Assembly: GCA_023614405.1 (NCBI GenBank)
Contig: JAJUPC010000040.1
Coordinates: 1 to 64,000 of the forward strand
DNA from: Avena insularis
Taxonomy: Eukaryota; Streptophyta; Magnoliopsida; Poales; Poaceae
Length of the DNA: 64,000 bases
Direction: 5' to 3'
How positions within the stretch are numbered: position 1 is the stretch's first letter; every line of letters starts with the position of its first letter. A program made the position numbers and the translations under genes. This document shows positions 43,693 through 53,917 of the stretch, one piece after another. Below the pieces are notes generated by a model that saw only the letters and a program-made list of their open reading frames with translations, was not told where the DNA came from and searched no databases.

Positions 43693-45992
43693 ATGGTTTC
43701 CAAGGGAGATGGGAGTGATGCTATGGAAATAGTCACCATGAATGATCTCAAGACGTTGGAAACAACCTTGATTAGTTCCATGGAGGCTAAGATGGAAGAA
43801 ATGCGCCAAATGATAATGCATCTCTCCATACCCGTAGCACCACCTCCATATGCCTCTAAGGCCACCACTCCACAATCTAAGGAAAAGGATAACACCAATT
43901 CCAAAGAGAATGAGGTGGTGGGTGATGGCACTAGTAGAGGTCCTCCTCGAAAAAGGATAGTGGTAAGGAAGGATACAATGAGGTTTCTCATGTGTATTCA
44001 TCTGATCCACCTATCCCACACCCTCATATACATAATAGGGGTGATCCACCCAAACTTTCAACATCTACTTCTAATCAATGGCAATTTTTGATGAAGTCTC
44101 TTGTGTGCAACTCCTCCATTTAGTTATGGAAAATCATAGAGAATGGTCTTCATGTTTGAGATCGAAACAACCTAACAATAAGAGAGGTTGTAGACAGTCA
44201 ACTCAATGCAATGACTTTACACATGATTCAGCTTGGTGTGGGTACCAAAGACATGCCCCACATAGAGCATCTCAACACAACGAAGGAAGCTTGGGATGCC
44301 CTCACCGAGCTCTTCATTGGAAATGAAAGCATGAGAAGGAATAGGCATGATGCTTTGAGTAACCAAGCCGAAGGGTTCTATATGATGGATGGAGAAGATG
44401 ACGAGGATATGTATAGGAGGCTCAAGTCAATAGCCACCACCTTTATAAATCATGGTTCTTCCCATGTTGATGATGCATGGATCAAGAGAAAGTATGTTAT
44501 TGCTCTTATGCCTTTTGAGCCCACAAATTTGAAGAGTATCCAAGGAAGGCATAACTACCACCTAATGACATCCAATGAGGTAATTCAAGAAATGGTAGCT
44601 TTCAAAGTGCCTGCCAAGAATGCCGAAGATGCCCATGCACGAGCCATTGGAATGCAAAAGGGGGTCAACATGGCTTTGAATACAAGTGTGGCTGAACAGG
44701 ATGATGATGACATAGAAGCTATGGACTATCCCGAGGATGTAAATAGGGCTCATGGCGAATACATGGTCTTCTATGCTAGAAACTTTTGGAAGGATCCAAC
44801 CAAACCAAATCTGAACTAGAACGCAAGAGTGGAGGAAATGGAAGAAGGGAAAACGGTCCCAAGCTGAGAACTTGCTTCAATTGTGGAGACCGGCTACACT
44901 TTGTAGATGAGTGCCCATATTAAAGTAGAGAGGATAATGTAGGAAGACTCATCTCAAAGAGAAGTCAAAGGCTCCACGAAAGAAGCAATTTGTGAAGAAG
45001 ATGCAACCAAAGATTGTGTTAGTGGCTCAAGAGGAGTATTCATCGGGAAGCGAAGATGAAGATGAGGATGATAGCTCTCGAGAGGTGGCTGCCATAGTCA
45101 CCACATCCACACCGACATCTCTCTTCAACTCACTGAATGAAAACATCATCAACAAGAACATCACTTGCCTCATGGCAAGAGGTTCCAAGGTATCATCTTC
45201 CACCACTTCTTTTCCTAAGGCTATGATTGACATGGATGATCCTACTAGTGTAAAGGTTAATGAAGAAATTATTGCTTTGGACTATTTTATCACTAACTTG
45301 CAAGGTGAGCACAAAATACATTTTGAGGCTCTCATGGACCAGATGGCCCAAAATGAAGTGCTTCTTGAAGAAAATGGTAGGATTGAAAGGGAGGATGCAA
45401 TGGAGATTGCATCTCTAAAAAAATCTCTAGAAGAAGAGGAAGATGCTCGAGTCTCTATTGGAGAGAGACTTGAGTCAATCAAGGAGTCACACGAATAAGT
45501 TGTGAACAAGCTTGTATAGGAACGTGACAATGCAGTAGCCAAAGCAAAGAAACTAAAGAAATAAAAAGTTGACTTTAGGGCTGCTCATGCTAGACTCTCC
45601 GAGGAGTTGGAGAAATTTGACATTGCTCACAAGGCTTTGTAAAGTGAATTCTCTATTCTCAATGAGTCCCATGATTAGCTCCAAATTGGATTGACTAAGT
45701 ATGATATTCCTAGAACATCTATGTCAACATATGCCCATGAAGAAAATGCTAGGGTGGAAAATGATCTTGCTAAAGCCTCCACTTCCAAAGGTAAGGGAGT
45801 TCTTGATGATATTCTTGGCAAGCAAAGATCAAACCTTGGAAAAGAGGGACTTGGCTATGTTCCCAAGTCCAAGAATAAGAAGAACAATAAAAAGAAGACC
45901 AAGAGTGCATAAGCAAAGACAAGCACCATTGAAAAGAACATCACAAAGGACAAAACTGACCATATTGGTTTGCAGGGTCTAACAATCCTAAT
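43693..45992 (+). pseudogene. SIRE/Maximus gag, decayed
   Basis: Starts at ATG 43693 (MVSKGDGSDAME). A frameshift near 43970 and two stops (near 44100 and 44160) precede the core TLHMIQLGVGTKDMPHIEHL, then DDAWIKRKYVIALMPFEP. A zinc knuckle CFNCGDRLHFVDEC is at 44873-44914 in frame 2. From 44992 frame 1 has an acidic stretch (SGSEDEDEDDSS) and a long coiled coil (LLEENGRIEREDAMEI, LEEEEDARVSIGERLESI), typical of the extended SIRE gag, then a Lys-rich end. Between 45496 and 45690 five in-frame TAA/TAG stops occur where Gln codons are expected. The ORF is cut at 45993 by solo LTR Y and resumes at 50584. Confidence 0.9.
45988..45992. repeat. Target-site duplication CTAAT of solo LTR Y
   Basis: CTAAT at 45988-45992 is repeated at 50584-50588; collapsing the two rejoins Copia coding sequence. 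Confidence 0.94.
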
Positions 45993-48900
45993 TGTAGCAT
46001 CCCAATTGTCTAACAATTGTAATGCTACTTGGTCTAGTAATATAATGGCTACTTCAAACATATAATTGTTGCATCATCATTATATCATGCTCATGTCATC
46101 ATGCCTCCTTGCATTTGAGCATCATATAAAACCCTTTTTGATTTGGATCTTATCTCATATGCATTATTAATTGTATTTGCCTCTTGATATTGTATTTGGT
46201 TCCTGATATATTGCTTAATGCCCAAGTTGAGTTGGGGGCATATCTCTTATTAATTCCACCACCTTTTTTTTTCTTTCACCACCTTATAATTCCACCATCC
46301 AACTAAATATGAGCTTGGCATTTATTGAGTTTACCTCTAGCTCATGTGGGTTGGGATGGATCCAATTCTATTCCACAGGCTCTCATCTTAGCATCATGTT
46401 GTTTTCACAATATTGAGATATGAGAGCCACATGGCCACCTTTGCATGCCTTGTGAGTGGGACCCTTTCTTCTAGCTTCCATATGGTTTATCATGGAATTA
46501 TGCTCATGTTGGAATAGTTTGGGACTATTGATCATCTAGTGGGACATACACACTAGCACGTCCCAATTTTACTCAAACATGATCATCTCCATCTATTCCC
46601 CTTGGAGCTATCTCTATAATCCTTTTTGCTTAGGCCTTATTCCACATTTTGGAATGCATAGTAATAATGCCATGTAAATCATCTTGTTTTCACAACATAA
46701 GCATGGCATTAAATATCATGCATGGGCCATGCAAGAACCATATTTTGCTAGCTTTGGTTTTAGTTGCATTTTGAGTAGATCTTTTGCAAAACCACATCAC
46801 CTTTTCCTCTCTTCTCTAGCCTTGATCTTGTTGGGGTTTGGTTTGTGCTTGGCTTGGTCTTGACAAATGAACACCCTAGCAACTAACCTTCCCCCTCTCT
46901 TCAAACCCTAAACCTACCTCTCCATCTCATCTAACCCACCATACCCCTCTCTAAACCTAAACCCTAAGCACCCCCCTCTTTCTCTCCTCCTTCTAAGCCG
47001 AGCCACCCCACCATGGCCTACCCTAGCTGGCCCCACCGGCCACCCTCTCTCCCTGGCCACCTCTCCCTGCCCTAGCTACCACCCCAACCCTAACCTAGCT
47101 CCCAACCTAGCTCTACCCGAGCCTAGCTCCACCCCTAGCCCGAGCCTCTCCCTCTCTTGCTCCTTCCCTCCTTGCCTTGTGGCCCCCTAGCCCGAGCCTT
47201 CTACCTCTCTGGCCGCACCCTACCCCACCTGTACGCCCCTTGCCCTGCCCCTGCCCAGCACGTGAAGGAGAGGGAAGATAAAGGTGGCCGAGCCACCTTT
47301 ACCCCCAACCACTCCCCCCACGGCACCACCTCCCTCCCCCGTCCCTATCTACCACCACACGGCGCCTCCTGCCTTCCCAGATCCGCCAAAGCTGGCCTAT
47401 CCTCTCCCTTCCTCTCCACCACCACCTGCCCAACGCCGCCACCGGTGTCCTCCACCAACCCCTCGATCCAGCAAGAGGGCGGCGGGAGTTGTCGAGGAGT
47501 CGAGGAGGGTCCCCCAGCAGCCCAAGACTGTCGCGGAGGAGGAGAAGGACCGAGCCGGGACACCGCAGCCACCGACGCCAAACCCTAGCTCGTTGGGTCT
47601 CTCGACGCTGCTGCCCTGCTGCTCGCTTGCCCGATCCGAGCCCGCCGAGCCCACGGTGAGCACCCGAGCCTCCTGGACATGCTCCGCTTAGTGTTGCCGT
47701 CAGGTTTCGCCGATCAAACCGTCGAACAGCCTCTCAGGCGGCCGGCGTGTCTGCCGCTTCGCCGCCGCATCAAGCCCTATCTAGGCCCATCCACCCTCCC
47801 TGACAACCATGCCATCCCACCACAGTGGTAGCCACCTCTGCGCGCGAGCCTAGGTCCCAGGTTCGATTCCCCCGCCCGCGCTGTCGCCCACCGATCGGTC
47901 GCGCGAGACAGAGAAGATCAACAAGACGCGACCCACTTTTGCAGAGATACCCCTCCGCTTTTGTTTCAAGAAACCGCGTCCAGCCCAGCCCACCTGGCTT
48001 GTCTCACACCGCTTTGCAGAAACCCCTTGAATTTTAAACTCAACTCAGTCCCCCGCAGAGCCACGTGGTCAGCCTCCACCTCGCCTGTCAGTGGGCTCAT
48101 GAGCCCAGTCCCACTGTCTGTCTCACTTGCCAGCTAGCGCATGTGTAAAACGCTTCAGTTATGCGCTGCCCACAAAGAACGGCCCCACTCGTCAATGTCT
48201 GGGTCTGAGTCTGTCTGGGTATAAAAAGTATTATTTGTTTCTGTTTTAAAATTCAAATCTTTTTCTAATTATTTAAATTCAAATTAAATTCTGTTTTTAA
48301 ATAACTTTTAAAATATAAATCCAATTTAAACAGATAATATATGTTTTCAAATCAGAAAAATGTGAGGATTTCAAATATGCAATCCAAAATATATTTTGGA
48401 ACACTTAAATTTCCAAGTTTAATTAAATTACAATAAATGCCCCTTTTTCTTAAATAATTAATAACTTTTGATTTATAAATCCAAATTTAACAAATGATAT
48501 GTCTAAAATGGTTAGCTCGACGAGACCTTTCTGTTTATGCATTCCATGGTTTGTTTTGAAGCATGCATCATATAAATATATTGTGGACAGCAACTTAATT
48601 GTGAATAAAATGGGGCCAAAACTAAATAAAATGCTTTATTATTGTATTCCACACCTCACACATGCCATGCTACCTTATTGCCATGCAAATTGTGCATCAT
48701 TCATCATGGCATGATTGTTTGCTTGATGCATTTATTCATATGCTTGTGCACTTTATTTATGTTGGCCCTTGTTTGTTTGGTTCTTCTTCGGATAGACGCT
48801 GAGCAGGGGATATATCAAGAGAACCAGGAGCACTACCCAGATCCATTCCTCGCTTCAACTGAGCTGCCAGGCAAGCACTACCACATGCTTGCATACTTAT

Positions 48901-50583
48901 AGTACCTATTGCCTCTATCTTACTCTTGCATCATTGAGTCGCGATTGCATTAAATTGAATCCCAAGTATTGCATAGCCTTTACTTTTAAACCCCACCGAA
49001 GCTTGTTCCTCCATCCCATGAGCCATTACTACAGGAGTTGTTTGAGCCATGCAGTCGAGAACAAAGATGTGTAGGGTATGTGAGTGTCTGATGGATAACG
49101 AGGTACTTAAACAACTTAACCTGAGTAGTAATGGGATAACTAATGAAAGTGGCATCGGTGAGCCATATTCGCTATTTGGTTTTTCAGGCTCACTTGTGTC
49201 CCGTAAGACCCCGAGTACTTGATTCCTGTTCCAAGATTATTCGCGCTATCCACATCCGGGAGGCTTATGGACCCCCCTGAGCCAGAGCTTGATTCATTCT
49301 TATTTCTTGGGGCCACAAACTAGTTTGAGGTTTTATTTACTATCCTGTACTTATGCCATGCTTTACTGCTTCATTTAAGATTGTGCGAGGAGCACACTGT
49401 ACTGTTTAGGGCCGGGACACGATTTCGCGGTATCGACAAGCCCAGTCACATTTTCGGGTTCCCAGTCGTTTACACCCGTCCACCCAAACCTTGAGTCCGT
49501 CTCAGAGTCGCCAGCTTCGTCATGCTGGTAGCTTAATGGGGTGGCCCCTGAAATATTTCTGAATCCTGTAATTGCTTTGTCGTGATCGCCTCGTTGGGTT
49601 TTGATTTGGTTTTTCCGAGGCATATCGAGTGTGTGTTGCTATTTGTGCACCTGCAGGTAAAACTTTCTGAAGCCGTGGTGCATGTTATGGACGACTTGGA
49701 GCACAGTTTCTCGATCATAGACAAGAATAACTAAAGTACCGCTTTTAATTTGACTAGACTAGGTACCTGACTAGTAAATAGTGAAATACTCACGGAATGG
49801 ATAATAAAACTGCCAACGGATGGGGGAATTGTTCGTCCGCTTCCTCGCCGATGTTTAGGAGGAGGATGGATCTGTTAAGATTATCATATAACTGTTGTTA
49901 TTAATTCACGGACATCCGCTTATCTCTGGTTAGGCGGATGGTTAGCGAGTATCTAGAATTGTTAGGGTTTATCTTTTGCTGCAATTGCGTCACCCTGTGT
50001 TGTGTCCCCTTTAGAGGCATAAAGACTTGTTGAGTACCCTAGGTCTCACACGATAAATTATTGGTCTGATGACAGGTACACTCACAAGATGGATACTGGG
50101 TGGAAGAGACGATGTGGGCAACGATCATTCGTGTAGAGATTCCGGAACGGGATCCGTGAGATCTGTGGGCGGATGTGCTTATTTATGGGCATCTTATGCC
50201 GATTTGCTTTTATCCATCCGTACTCGGATTTTGTCTTCCGCTTCCGCTTGATACTCTGTTGATTGATGTATGAGGAGATATCCTGAACTATTATATCTAT
50301 CTAGGATATTTGGATCTTGCCGTATGGCGTTGCTATATTTCCTTTCTTTTTAGCTGGAATGGCTCTGATGTACTATTGTATGGTGGCTTGCATACATACT
50401 CACTTGTGTATGTAGTTGATCCTTCACGCCGATTACGCCGCCCGTTCTTGTCCCGATGTTTGGAAATGGTTGGGACGGCCGAAAGGTCTACCTGTGAGTG
50501 GCATTTGGGCCCCACCGTACTATTTCAACCATTTCTGATCATCCAGGCTTGTACTAGGAGCGTAATTCACCGAGGTAGTTACA
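45993..50583 (+). mobile_element. Solo LTR, family Y
   Basis: 4591 bp, TGTAGCATCCC to GGTAGTTACA, flanked by CTAAT. It starts with a hairpin (GTAGCAT...AATTGT-CTA-ACAATT...ATGCTAC). It contains a GC-rich part (46900-47700) with shadow open frames, a TATA-like site (48219), and an exon-like block (48796). No primer site or polypurine tract, so only a recombined LTR remains. Its first 2.5 kb recurs inverted at 1-2665. Confidence 0.93.
48796..48870 (+). other. Exon-like block in LTR, copy 5 (75 nt)
   Basis: Preceded by TTCTTCTTCGGATAG (a good acceptor-like tract), followed by GCAAGC. Open for 25 codons in phase 1 (starts DAEQGIYQENQEHYPDP). Same D-start and phase as the other families. I could not identify a convincing matching terminal block for this family. 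Confidence 0.5.
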
Positions 50584-50970
50584 CTAATTATGAGCTATTT
50601 TGTGATTACTATGGTGATATATATTCTAACTATATTGGTCCTTTTGATGAATATATTGCTTGGTCTATTTGGGTTCCAAAGACCCTTGTTACTAACATGA
50701 GAGGACCCACTGAAAAATGGGTACCTAAAATCAAGAAGTAAATTTCTTGCAGGGCTATGCTTCCGGTGCTTCTAAATGGGTGCTGGATAGTGGGTGCACT
50801 AGTCATATGACCGGAACCAAATAGATCATCATGGAGATGAGACCCAACCATGATCATATTACAGTATCCTATGGTGATAAGTCCAAATCTGAGGTATTAG
50901 GTCTCGGAAAGGTTGTAGTTGCCCACGATATCTCTCTCGTGGATGTCATGCTTGTTGAGACCCTCGGTTA
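50584..50970 (+). pseudogene. Copia gag end and protease
   Basis: The frame resumes after the Y insertion (YELFCDYYGDIYSNYIGP; IWVPKTLVTNMRGP). After a stop at 50739-50741 and a frameshift, the protease reads WVLDSGCTSHMTG (50777-50815; DSGC active site), then an in-frame TAG at about 50822, and VSYGDKSKSEVLGLG. Another shift near 50970 leads to integrase. Confidence 0.88.
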
Positions 50971-52104
50971 CAACTTACTTTTCTGTTCGTGCCCTTGGTA
51001 AGATGGGATTTGTCGTTTTCATAGATGGTTATTTAGTGGTACTCTTGTGGAGCAAGTCTCCAAAGGTCTATTTCGTTGGGTACATCGAAAATGACCTGTA
51101 TGTGGTGGACTTTTCGGGGAAAACCACTGCGGGTCTGATGTGCTTATTCATAAAGGCCGACGCAGGCTGGTTATGGCATTGTCGTCTAGCTCCTGTCAAC
51201 ATGAGAACTTTGCAAAGTCTTAACAAGGATGGCCACATCACTTGACTAAAATACAATGTTTCCTTTGCCAAATATCGTGTTTGCAGGGCATGTGTTGAAG
51301 GCAAGATGCATGACTCTCCCCACAAGAGGAAAACTATAGTTTCCTCAAAGAGGATTTGGAATTACTTCATGTGGATCTGTTTGGTCCTCCATCTCATGCT
51401 AGCCTCGGTGGGAAGAAATATTGCTTGGTGATAGTCGATGATTACTCAAAATATACATGGGTATATTTTTTCAAGTTAAAGAGTGAGACTCAACAAACCA
51501 TCATTGATTTTGCCAATGAAGTTCAGCACCAACACAATGTCCCAATTTTGGTAATAAGAAGTGACAACGGCTTGAAGTTCAAGAACTACACCTTAAATGA
51601 ATTTCTAAGTGAAGAGGGGATAAGACATCAATATTCTGCTGCATACACCCCTCAACAAAATGGTGTAGCCGAGCGGAAGAACCGGACTTTGATGGATATG
51701 GATAGATCTATGTTGGCTAAATTCAAGTCACCATACAACTTCTGGGCTGAAGCCATATCCACCGCATGTCACTCATCAAACCAGATCTACCTCCGCAAGA
51801 TCTTGGACAAAACGCCATATGAGATACTTACCGGTAGCAAGCCCAACATATCATATTTCTGGGTATTCGATTGTAAGTGTTCTTTCTTATCAAAGGAGTT
51901 CGTTTGCCTAAATTTGAGTCTAAGGCTATAGAAGGAATTTTTTTTGGTTACGGTGCCGAATCCCACACTTATAGAATCTACAATAAGCTCCCCGGAACTG
52001 TTGTAGAATCTTGTAGTGTGTGGAATTCGATGAGAATGGTGGCTCCCATGTGGGACAAGTTGATGTTTGTGATGCAGACGTTGAAATACCCCAAGATTCC
52101 ATAA
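50971..52104 (+). pseudogene. Copia integrase
   Basis: Zinc-binding region WLWHCRLAPVNMRTL...CRACVEGK (51170-51310) broken by a TGA at about 51244. The catalytic core opens at 51356: D (HVDLFGP), D (VIRSDNGLKF) and E (NGVAERKNRTL) all present. A frameshift near 51880 precedes KFESKAIEGIFFGYGAES. The enzyme would insert the cDNA; the frame is interrupted at least twice. Confidence 0.9.
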
Positions 52105-52739
52105 GAATAATGGGCGTGGGATTTTCTGCCCCATTGAGGAACCCCTTGTGGCGGATCAGGAAGGACAATGCTCTACTCAAGTAGAGCCCTCATCTACATA
52201 AGATCAACAAGCTCCTCCTACTGGAGAAACTACTGCACCAACACCACAACCTCCTGAAGATCATCAGTCTTCTGGGCAAACTGGTAGTCCCAGGCCAGAC
52301 TATCCGCCCCTCCAAGGGGCGGACTATTTGGCCCTAGCACTCCAACCCTGCCAGGGGAAATCAGGACGAACATGAAGGCGCTGAAACTCCTAGGCCGGAT
52401 TATCCGGCCCCTACTAGGGGCAGATTATCTGGGCCTGGCACTTCAACTCATGACAGGGGCAACCAGGAAGAGCAAACCGAAGATGAAACTCCTAGGCTGG
52501 ATTATTTGGCCCCACCTACGGGCGGGTTATCCGGCCCTGAATCTCTAGAATTACAACAGTCTCCTATTATGAATGCAGATCAAGAACAAGGGCAAGGTTC
52601 TTCATCTCTAGTTCGCCGTGATCGAATTGTTGATGATGGACAAGGTAGTGGCCAAGACGAGGTCCCAAATGTTGAAGCAATTCCTTCAAGAAATAATAAG
52701 GAGATTGAATCTCGTCGCAAAAAACGTGCTTAAAGGAAA
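52105..52739 (+). pseudogene. Copia integrase-RT linker with tandem repeat
   Basis: A low-complexity linker. Bases 52288-52545 hold about two and a half direct repeats of about 100 bp, each with CCTAGGCCGGATTATCCGGCCC-like and GGGGCGGATTAT-like palindromic motifs. The part after 52506 is open and Gln/Ser-rich to a TAA at 52731-52733. Confidence 0.75.
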
Positions 52740-53803
52740 CTTGAGTTAAGGGGTCATACTCTTGACAAGGTTGTAGGTGATCTAAGAAGAAGAGTGTTCA
52801 CTAGAAGTGAGCTTGCGAGCTTCTGTGATCATCAAGCTCATATATCAATGGTGGACCCCAAGAAGGTTTTTGATGCTCTTGAAGATCTAGATTGGGTGAT
52901 TGCAATGCATACATAACTGAATAACTTCAAGCGCAACAAGGTATGGAAGCTCGTAGAAAACCCAAAGAGTGCCAAATGTTATCGGCACAAAGTGGATTTT
53001 CAAGAACAAGCAAGATGAAAATGGGATTGTTGTAAGGAATAAGGCAAGGTTGGTGGCTCAAGGATTCTCTCAAGTGGAAGGCATCGATTTTGGTGAAACT
53101 TATGTTCCTGTGGCTCGCCTTGAGTCCATTTATATCCTCCTTGCTTATGCTGCTCATCATAATTTTAAATTACACCAAATGGATGTGAAGAGTGCATTTC
53201 TTAATGGTCCTCTACATGAGTTGGTATATGTCAAGCAACCCCCAGGTTTTGAGGATCCCAAGTTTCTAAACCATGTCTACAAACTTGATAAGGCGCTCTA
53301 TGGCCTTAAACAATCCCCACGTGCGTGGTATGAGCACCTTAAAGAGCTTTTGTTAGACCGTGGATTTGAAGTTGGGCAAATCGATCCTACTCTGTTTACT
53401 AAGAACATTAACAAGGAGCTTTTTGTATGCCAATTATATGTAGACGATATTATTTTTGGCTCTACTAATGAAGATTTTAATGATAAATTTTCAAAGCTTA
53501 TGACTGATAGGTTTGAATGTCTATGATGGGAGAATTAAGGTTCTTTCTTGGATTCAAGATCAAGCAACTTAGAGAGGGAACCTTTATTAATCAAGCAAAA
53601 TACATCCAAGACATGCTCAAGAGGTTCAAGATGATGGATCTAAATGGAGTTGCTACTCCAATGCAAACTAAATGTCATCTTGAGCTTAATCCAAAGCGTA
53701 AAGATGTGGACCAAAAGGTATACCGATCCATGATCGGCTCTCTCCTTTACCTCTGTGCATCTAGACCCGATATCGTGTTGAGTGTTGGAGTGTGTGCAAG
53801 CTA
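52740..53803 (+). pseudogene. Copia reverse transcriptase, 3' truncated
   Basis: Pre-RT region HTLDKVVGDLRRRVFTRS, a stop near 52916, then frame 1 from 52969: [61 protein letters not shown] and catalytic YVDD (53437-53448). A frameshift near 53515 leads to LRFFLGFKIKQL and YRSMIGSLLYLCASRPDI. It is truncated at about 53803 where Z LTR sequence is joined, so RNase H is missing. The last codons of the open frame are Z-derived. Confidence 0.92.
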
Positions 53804-53880
53804 TCAAGAAAAAGTTTTTGTTCCCCCTGATTTTTGCCTTTTGGACATTTAATCAGGGTTGCTGAAATTGGGATGTTACA
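53804..53880 (-). repeat. Z 3' LTR remnant
   Basis: 77 bases; matches 62358-62434 with about five differences. Minus strand starts TGTAACATCCCAATTTC. Joined to Copia reverse transcriptase at TATCAAG; CAAG is shared by both sides. Confidence 0.88.
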
Positions 53881-53884
53881 GACC

Positions 53885-53917
53885 TTTCCCCCTTAAAATA
53901 ATCTCGTCCCGAGATTA
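53885..53917 (-). promoter_or_regulatory. Polypurine tract and hairpin, Z
   Basis: The minus strand reads TAATCTCG-GGA-CGAGATTA (53917-53899), then AAGGGGGAAAGG just before the LTR. The same arrangement as in both Tekay-like elements. Confidence 0.85.

Larger units (their letters stand above)
43602..53803 (+). mobile_element. Plus-strand SIRE/Maximus Copia, 5' LTR absent, truncated in RT
   Basis: Leader, primer site, gag (43693-45992), solo LTR Y insertion, then protease, integrase and reverse transcriptase (50584-53803). Copia order (integrase before reverse transcriptase) is clear. Its own 5' LTR is not adjacent: the leader directly abuts the start of the minus-strand Copia LTR. RNase H is missing because of a deletion at 53803; the region 62435-64000 is probably its 3' end. 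Confidence 0.92.

Noticed and set aside
46900..47700. GC-rich open frames resembling a plant gene 5' end
   Set aside because: They lie inside solo LTR Y, are repeated inverted at about 500-1560, and have overlapping frames without recognisable domains.
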